From positions 370,571 to 434,570 of the forward strand of contig NW_022985068.1 of NCBI RefSeq assembly GCF_010015585.1: 64,000 nt of DNA. The letters are read 5' to 3'. This stretch comes from Eremomyces bilateralis CBS 781.70 (lineage: Eukaryota > Ascomycota > Dothideomycetes > Eremomycetales > Eremomycetaceae). Made by a program: the position numbers and the translations under genes. The notes beneath the pieces were generated by a model. The model saw nothing but the letters and a program-made list of their open reading frames with translations, was not told the origin of the DNA and searched no databases. Below, piece after piece: positions 57,879 through 64,000 of this stretch (the stretch's first letter is position 1; each line of letters opens with the position of its first letter).

Positions 57879-58625
57879 GGCTCAAACTAACCAATGGGTT
57901 CCTATCGGCCGGGGAAAGTTGAGGTTTGAAACCCTTGATGAAGCATAGCCGTTATCTCATGGCCATGACGTCTTTGGTGGGCTTGATGGAAATTCCCCTC
58001 GTTCGGCACTTGAAAGTCCGAAGATTGAGGCTGTTGTCACTTGTAAGACGGTGTGATCAAACCAGAATCCCGTGACACCCAACGGTGTAAACTTCAAGAA
58101 TGACGAACACCACATCCAACACAGAATGGAGGTGATTCCAACCCAACCAGGAATCCTGGATTCACATGTCCCTGTGCCGACTGGAGCTCTGTCGCGTGGG
58201 GGGCTCAAATGCGCTACGTACCAGACAACGCGTCACATTCATTCATTCAGTCATTTAAGAGCACAAGGCCAGGCGCCACTGTGGCGGGGCTGTCAACTCC
58301 CGCTGTGCTGCTGTGAGCTGTCAACCACCAGAGCACTTACATTTCATCATGACGGCGTAGATGGAATAGTTATCGGATCAGCTTCAAACAGGAACGCTTC
58401 CTTGATATCCAGTCCTGCAGGAAAGCACACTTGACTACTAAGCATTGAAACTTTGACCGGAGATGAGCGTCTCTACAGGTAGCTCCTGCAATAACCCCAT
58501 CGTTGCCCTTGATTAGTAGCGTGGGTATCGACGATCGATGTGAAGAGATCAAGAGATGAGCGGACATAAACCTTCACACTCAACGCCATTCTTGAAAAGT
58601 GTACAGCCCTAATAGAAGCCTCATT
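57879..58625. promoter_or_regulatory. Divergent promoter region, VAC14 / DENND6-like gene
   Basis: A 0.75 kb region between two divergent start codons; no coding sequence is recognised. Confidence 0.5.
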
Positions 58626-60343
58626 ATGGAGAACCCTATAGCATTTCTGCATCCCGGTCCCGATGAGAAGAAGTCTTCTTTCAGGCATTGGATAGTTGCT
58701 TTGTATGCTCCCAGTCCTGGACCTCAGTCACTGTCGCTGATCAGCGAATTCTAGTATTGTGTGCAACTTTAACGTTGATTTGGGTATCTCATGTCTTGAT
58801 GTTAGTTTCAAAGTACGAGCACTTCGCTAAAAGCACCCAGGGCCTGAGATCGAGCTCGTATATCCCCCCAATACGCCGTTCTCCCAATCCGACCTCTCCG
58901 CGATATGCTTCAACAGCTTCCCAGAACGACATGACGCAGACGTCACGGAGGATCTCGGCTTCCAATTCACCATTCGGAACAACAGTCCTAATGTCAGGCT
59001 TGAGTCTCCCAACGCCCCTTACGGGAGCGCGACTCTCCTCCACGGTAACTGTATCTTCCGACAGGAGTTCGATACCACAATCAAGCGGAGTTTCAATCAA
59101 CGGACGATGTGTATCATCTCAAATCAACCATTTCCTGCGTTGTTCATGCATGTTCTGCAGAGAATGACGTCGGAAACTGACTTTAGCAACCCGAACGTGT
59201 TGGAGCAGGCGTTCTTACACATCGCGAGCTGGCCAACCCCTTCGGTTGGGAGCCACAGCTTGCCCTTCATGGGATCTGTTTTGCCTTTCGAGATGTTAGT
59301 ATATTATCCTCTATTGCAGATTCTCATCTGACAGCCACAGCGCTCCACACGCTGCGTTTCCGCTTCAAGGGCTGCGTAGCGCGCAACTCCTATCTTCCTC
59401 CAGCGCCTTCATGGAATCACAACGACTTATCCACGCCTATGAGCCCGTCGGAGACTGGGAGAAGTTGTTGCCTCACTTTCCGTCGATATCAGAGCTCTTC
59501 GTCCTGTTCGAGCGGCTCATCCTCTGTGAGAGTATTATTGTCTTCTCCCGAAGTCCTCAACTGTGCAGCGAGATGGTGTCGGCTCTTGTCGACTTGGTGA
59601 AGCCCATCCCGTACGCTGCCATCTGCAGGCCGTATATGACGATGCAGTCCGAATTCAGTGGCACCGGCGCGAGTCGCGGGCTTCCACGCCAGTTCTTGAT
59701 CGGCATCACGAACCCGTTCATGCTCCAACGCATTCTAGGCCTTGCGGAGGAGCTGAATATCACGCGGCCACACGTCATCTCGCTTGGACCGTCCGACAAA
59801 TCGGTGCGGATCAAATCGCAAAACTCTCAGAAGCGGAAGGACCACCATACGATGGACTTCCCCAGCGGTATGGATGCCCAGAACACGTCCAAACGATACA
59901 TCAAGACGGACCGTGAGTTCGCCGGGACCGTCGAGTCGCTCCTTCGCGGGACGCTTTCGTCCTCGCACAGCTCTGCGAACGAGGATGTCGGGTCTTTCGT
60001 GCGCCGCTACTTCGGGCAACTCACCGCACAATTCCTCGCGCCCTTCAACCGATACTTCGCGAGCACGGCCCAGGCCGCCTCGACGACCGACACGGCGTTC
60101 CCCTCGACAACACGGCCCGATGCGCCTCAGTATGCCAGTTTCTCCCTTACCGCGTTCCTAGCGAGCCTCGGGAAGCACGGCACGGGGGTCACCTTTCGCG
60201 GGCAAGCGCCGCTGCAGCGCCACCGCGCCCGGGACGCGATGTACACCGCGTTCTGCTCGTCGCCGAACTTCTACGCGTGGTTGGAGATGAAGTTAGGGCT
60301 GGAGAAGGAGGCGACGGCGGGGCTTCTCGGGAGCGGTGAATGA
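58626..60343 (+). CDS. DENN-domain protein of the DENND6/FAM116 family
   Basis: DENND6 proteins act as Rab guanine-nucleotide exchange factors in membrane recycling; a fungal role is not established. Exons are 58626-58702, 58755-58783 (29 nt), 58841-59294 and 59341-60343, giving 520 residues. The family signature around the first junctions reads HWIVAFIVCNFNVDLGPEIELVYPP, which is what justifies the 29-nt exon. Then come LSAICFNSFPE, YGSATLLHGNCIFRQ-like residues, KRSFNQRTMCIISNQPFP and the DENN core with LFVLFERLILCESIIVFSRSPQLCSEMVSALVDLVKPIPYA (partly quoted). The C-terminal helical part ends FYAWLEMKLGLEKEATAGLLGSGE. An alternative 3' end is possible: a GT at 60336 and an AG at 60403-60404 would skip the stop and continue to 60763, giving 637 residues. 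Confidence 0.88.
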
Positions 60344-61104
60344 GACCCCCCCACGCATTACTATTCGGGATTTTCTTTGCAGCAGGAGCTAAATGCAATG
60401 CTAGGATGCGGCATGGGCCCCGACGAGATGATACAACGGTATGTCACGGTGGCGGAACAACTCCGTCGCCAGCAGCGGGAGGGGTCAAGGATATCAAGGC
60501 GGTTTCGTCGGGCGTATTCCTGCATCGGAGGGGCTTTGGGTCCGGTGATAGCAGACGGATCTCCCTCGCTCGCGGCGGCTAGTCCACGGTTGCTCAAGAA
60601 CCAGAGCCCCCGCCTCACGTCACTGGCCGTCAAGGAGAACGTGTGGCCCATACCTCATACCAAGACTCGCTCACCACCACCACCTCGGCGACGGTTCACT
60701 CGGAGCCACACCAGGGAACTCGGGAACGAAAAAGCGGTTCGAAGGATTCGAGATCGTCGATGATTGCCCCCCAACCTCTACTTATCTACCGTACGACATA
60801 CATATTCCAGCACACATATCCTCATCAGAATCCATGAGCGCGGACTTCTAACGTCCGCACGATCCAATATATTCGCTAATGCAACCCACCCGCCGATGAC
60901 CGTACTCCAAAAAGCCATGTGAATCGTGAAATCGCCAACCGCTTCAACTCGCTGCGCATCATGCAATGCAATGCAACTCGTCTCGAGGGTATCTCCGGCC
61001 CACTCGCCGTTCTTCCCTGCCATTGCAATCCCCTCATCGTCGCTACTCCCAGCATCATCACTCTCCCAAAGAATCGCAAATCGGCCGTTACATCCCGTCT
61101 CCCC
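60344..61104. other. Spacer downstream of DENND6-like gene, with a possible extra exon
   Basis: The part 60405-60763 is open in one frame and reads plausibly as protein (MGPDEMIQRYVTVAEQL). It may be an alternative terminal exon of the upstream gene. The rest should be 3' UTRs of two convergent genes. Confidence 0.45.
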
Positions 61105-61476
61105 TCATCTTCGCTCCTCCTTTATTGTCGGGATCCACCGATCTCTTGTCTCCTTGGGGCTCGTGATTGGCGAGGCGGTCGGCGAGTTGGTGCCTGTGGA
61201 CGCGTAGATGTATTCGCCGTCCACGTACCGCGCGTCGGAGATGAAGGTGGTGCGTTTGGAGCGGCGGGTGTACCGTTGTTCGAGGCGGTAGAGCTCGAGT
61301 TCTGGGAGGCGTGGCAGGTTGGTTAGTATACGATGTTTAATTATCTCGCGGTTGCGAAGGGACCGGGCTTGCACGACACTGATGAGCGAGGGATTGGATG
61401 GTTGCGGTTCGTCCGAGGTACGATACGGGAACACAGGGTCGAACATACTTGCTTGTAGCTTTCCCATGAGACCCAT
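61105..61476 (-). CDS. Small basic protein with a likely 147-nt intron, function unknown
   Basis: Exons are 61476-61449 and 61301-61105, giving 74 residues. The intron has a strong GTATGT donor, a TACTAAC branch site about 20 nt from its end, and a CAG acceptor. Its length is a multiple of three and it has no stop, so the unspliced reading is 123 residues; I prefer the spliced form because the splice signals are near-perfect and the joined helix LQAKLELYRLEQRYTRR is continuous. The protein then reads RTTFISDARYVDGEYIYAS and ends Ser/Thr/Pro-rich with TIKEERR. I recall similar short uncharacterised proteins in filamentous ascomycetes but no named domain. No signal peptide or membrane span is seen, and no function is proposed. 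Confidence 0.65.
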   Translation of the reverse strand: MGLMGKLQASMFDPVFPYRTSDEPQPSNPSLISVVQARSLRNREIIKHRILTNLPRLPELELYRLEQRYTRRSKRTTFISDARYVDGEYIYASTGTNSPTASPITSPKETRDRWIPTIKEERR

Positions 61477-63084
61477 CTTTGCAGCCGTTCGTTCCTTTCC
61501 TCGCGTTCGGTCTTTGCGTTCCCGATCCCTTAATTGCGCACTGAAAGGAAGATAAAGTCTGCTCGTCGTCGTAGGTCGTCGTGCTCGTTCACTCAGCGCG
61601 GAGAAAAAGGAGGAAGGATTTGCGCAGACCACAGGTTCGCAGGGGGGGGGAAGACAAGCCCTTTCAAGGATCTGCCGGCACCGGGAAGGGGAAATCGCGT
61701 AATGAATCCAAGCTAGAATCGGGAAGGCGAGGCTAATGTGCTAAGATTTGGGTGCCTGAGCCTAGCCGTTGTCGGATCGCGTCGTCTTCGCTTCGTCTCA
61801 GGTCTGGCACTAACTTCAAGCACGCAAGCCAAAACGTGCCCGTTCCCTGCATGGAACCCCAACAGAACACAGTTTGGACAGGGGAGGGTGGAGTGGGGTG
61901 AGGGGGTAAGATTATGCAGGTAGTTAATAAAGGAGGATGCAGTCTTACTACGTACAGGACAATTGCTAAGTCAATGAATGTAGATAGTGAAAGGAGTGTT
62001 TAAAGAGGCCTTGAAGATGAAGGATAATTGAGGTTGATTAATACCTAGGTATATGAAATATCAAATGAAGATCTTTGATCCTCAAACTGTCCAAGGGACC
62101 AAGATCAACGATTGTCGGACTGGTGATCTGGTCCAGGAGAACTGGGGAACCAAGAATAGGCTCTTGCTCGGCACTTGGCACTTGGGTCATGGGTAGCGGG
62201 CGGCCCCAGGGACCGACTTCTCAAGTCCGAAGTCTCTCAATCGCCAATTCGCCATCGCTGCCCATCAGGGGCAGAGGGAGCCAGTCGATAACGAATGAAA
62301 GTATAAAACATGCCAGACCCACCGTATTATCCGGGGAAATTACCCGTTCAGCTTCGACAGAACATGCCCGTGCATAACTAATGACAGTACTGATGATAGG
62401 AACAGACGATGCGATCCATGATTACTGGCCATTTGGGCAGTGTGCTGACTGCTACTGTTTGATTGACAGTGATGGGTGAGCGTACATAGTAACCAGGAAG
62501 GCTCTCTTGGTAAGTCGGTATAATAGACTTAATAGACTTGGGATAGCAATTGTGAATTGGTAAATAAACCATTGAGACTTGAGGCGCAGCAGGAGCTGCC
62601 AGGGCCACCACCGCTGATCAAGTCGATCTTGATCTCCAGAGTATGGAGATGCCGATCTGCTTTCCTACGACTTTGAAATAATAACGCATATCTGTAAATG
62701 TCAACTTGAAGAACAGTCTGTAGGGAACATCTTTAATATTGACTCCTCACTTCTCGATGTTATCATTGCGAAGAACGAAGATAGAAAATGGGGGCACAAG
62801 GCCACAAGGCACCAATGTATGTAATTAGGCCTGACCGGCGTATGAATCTCTCTCTCACCTCCAAATGTGCAGGGAAATACGGGGAGTTCTCAAGGTCATT
62901 TATTTTCCTTCGAGGCTTCGCTGTATAGTCGTTATTGTTGTTGTTGATTCATTTACCCTGACCTCTCCCGTGGGATATGCAGGCTACCACTATGGTACTC
63001 AGGCCTATCCTTCCTAAGCTAATTTACACTGTACTGCTTCTTGCACGAAGTGGTGATCACTATGTCCACGACCCCTGATTTGAG
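61477..63084. other. 1.6 kb AT-rich spacer
   Basis: No gene is recognised. The right part becomes AT-rich toward the LINE remnant. The left part holds the promoter of the small protein gene. Confidence 0.5.
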
Positions 63085-63425
63085 GCCGCCTTAGAGCCCT
63101 TGATGTGAACTTCTTAGATGCTTCCGCAAAAAGTCAAGCACTGCGTCTAGGATATCGCTGATTCGCTGTCAACTGCCCATCCCTTGGTTCTTCCTTAGTC
63201 CTAAGGTCTCCCTCTAAGCACTCCGGTGATACTGTTGAAATCGTCTCCTATTTTCTTCCGAAGCTGTTGTGGTAGCTCTCTGAGATTCGGACGGTCCACT
63301 AGGACGTGTACCACCGTCTCTCTTCCTCCGCATTCGGATTGGTCACCATCTCGAAAGCCGTGGATTTTGGCATGAGATGCAAGCCACGAGTGCCTTGTTC
63401 TAAGGAGACGGGTTGGGGGAGGCAC
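63085..63425 (-). mobile_element. LINE-type retrotransposon remnant (end of ORF2)
   Basis: A 74-codon frame (63425-63201) carries the zinc-knuckle-like tail seen after the reverse transcriptase or RNase H domain of fungal non-LTR elements: RTRHSWLASHAKIHGFRDGDQSECGGRETVVHVLV, quoted here only in outline as a C-x-GGRETVVHVLVD-x-PNLREL pattern. The final Cys of the usual pattern is Arg here. A second frame downstream on the same strand (about 63160-63085) continues with DAVLDFLRKH-like residues, so a frame break lies between. No other part of the element, poly-A tail or target duplication was found. Confidence 0.6.
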
Positions 63426-63605
63426 TATTTCTTAAACACTCTTAATAATAACTAGCACCAATCAGGTTTTAAAGCCTTTTGATTTCTAATCAAACATTAC
63501 TTATCGGCTGTCGCCACTCATGCTATTCATGTAGTATATAAAAGACACTATCTGTGAGGTAGGTTAGGTGGGCGGGGAGGAGGTTAAAGAAAGCTTAAGG
63601 AAATA

Positions 63606-64000
63606 TCACAAAGTAAGTTCCATGATCATAACTCTTCCAGATGCATATCCGAAAGCAATAATGCCCCCATAAACAGCACTATAGCTTGGTCGATACTCGG
63701 GAGGAAGCCAAAGGATCCGCTCTGTATAGCTACTCACCCAGTGGTCATTGACAAAGATAGAAGATGGATGTTGTACACTGGTCATACCTATACCACCAGA
63801 GAGAGGTGATAAAATAGGCAAGAATCCACGGTCCGTCTGGAGAGAGGTACCGTTGTCGGAGAAAGAGAGAGCGTAGACGATGTTTCCAATATCGAGCGTC
63901 TGCTGCAACGCGCCCGACCCGGCGTCCCATAGCTTGACCGTCTCGTCCCCCGATGCCGACGCCAGCGTCTTGCCGTCTGGCGCGAAGGCCACGGCGTGGA
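63606..64000 (-). CDS. WD40-repeat C-terminus of an NLR/STAND-type protein (5' end outside window)
   Basis: The frame runs off the right edge, so only about 131 C-terminal residues are visible. It begins inside a WD40 blade (AFAPDGKTLASASGDETVKLWDA) and continues with GALQQTLDIGNIVYALSFSDNGTSLQTDRGFLPI. A closing module follows that contains WVSSYTERILWLPPEYRPS and ends GYASGRVMIMELTL. This terminal module is typical of the NACHT/NB-ARC plus WD40 proteins related to HET-D/HET-E vegetative-incompatibility genes; that is a remembered pattern. The nucleotide-binding part should lie beyond base 64000. No stop or frame break occurs in the visible part, so the gene may be intact. These repeats are typically near-identical copies that diversify. 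Confidence 0.75.
   Translation of the reverse strand, partial: HAVAFAPDGKTLASASGDETVKLWDAGSGALQQTLDIGNIVYALSFSDNGTSLQTDRGFLPILSPLSGGIGMTSVQHPSSIFVNDHWVSSYTERILWLPPEYRPSYSAVYGGIIAFGYASGRVMIMELTL

Noticed and set aside
60340-60582. Alternative frame after the DENND6-like stop using the first AG (TTTGCAG at 60376-60382)
   Set aside because: It gives a Gly/Arg-rich sequence of poor composition. The later AG at 60403-60404 gives the more protein-like frame and is reported as the option to test.
1-64000. CRISPR arrays, bacterial operons, ribosome-binding sites or viral genes
   Set aside because: The window is spliced fungal nuclear DNA; no spaced direct-repeat array or recognisable viral gene was seen.

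Overview
The window is nuclear DNA from a filamentous ascomycete (Pezizomycotina). Genes have 40-130 nt introns with GT-AG ends and CTAAC-like branch sites, and intergenic spacers are short. Ascomycete-specific families are present: a FREQUENCY clock protein, a Mis14/Nsl1 kinetochore subunit, an AA9 lytic polysaccharide monooxygenase, and NLR-type NB-ARC/TPR and WD40 genes. To my knowledge Aspergillus and Penicillium lack FRQ, so I favour a lineage that kept it (for example Dothideomycetes, Leotiomycetes or Lecanoromycetes). The sequence alone does not settle which. Gene models were built by hand: exon ends were chosen so that splice sites, phase and family similarity agree.

Layout. 1-928: 3' part of a hexokinase gene. 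1472-9612: GCN1, with two short upstream ORFs. 10216-11636: HFI1/ADA1 (SAGA). 12048-14971 (-): PRP1/PRP6 splicing factor. 16016-17452: Emp47-like cargo lectin. 17913-19653 (-): dihydrolipoamide dehydrogenase. 20399-22960: ankyrin/DIL protein. 23514-24670: allantoicase. 24701-26233 (-): CMR1. 26907-27781 (-): Mis14. 28659-29319 (-): small unnamed protein. 30754-33414 (-): RasGAP. 33415-37076: a 3.7 kb gene-free stretch. 37077-38125: AA9 LPMO with an 18-nt exon. 39525-42317: FRQ. 42789-45803: MSH2. 46127-47224 (-): membrane-anchored SDR. 48546-49868 (-): UsgS-like membrane protein. 50641-54013: accessory island with a PIF1-like helicase remnant and a broken NB-ARC/TPR gene. 54759-57878 (-): VAC14. 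58626-60343: DENND6-family protein. 61105-61476 (-): small unnamed protein. 63085-63425 (-): LINE remnant. 63606-64000 (-): 3' end of an NLR-type WD40 gene.

Most of the window is housekeeping. It covers glycolysis and pyruvate oxidation, translation stress sensing, splicing, transcription, mismatch repair, purine breakdown, the secretory pathway and phosphoinositide control. Neighbours do not form a pathway cluster. The most biologically distinctive segment is 38126-45803. There a complete circadian clock gene, with a long leader rich in small ORFs and GATC-core motifs, lies head-to-tail with MSH2. The stretch from about 50 to 54 kb and the last 1 kb hold degenerate mobile-element and NLR sequence, including stop codons of the kind RIP produces.
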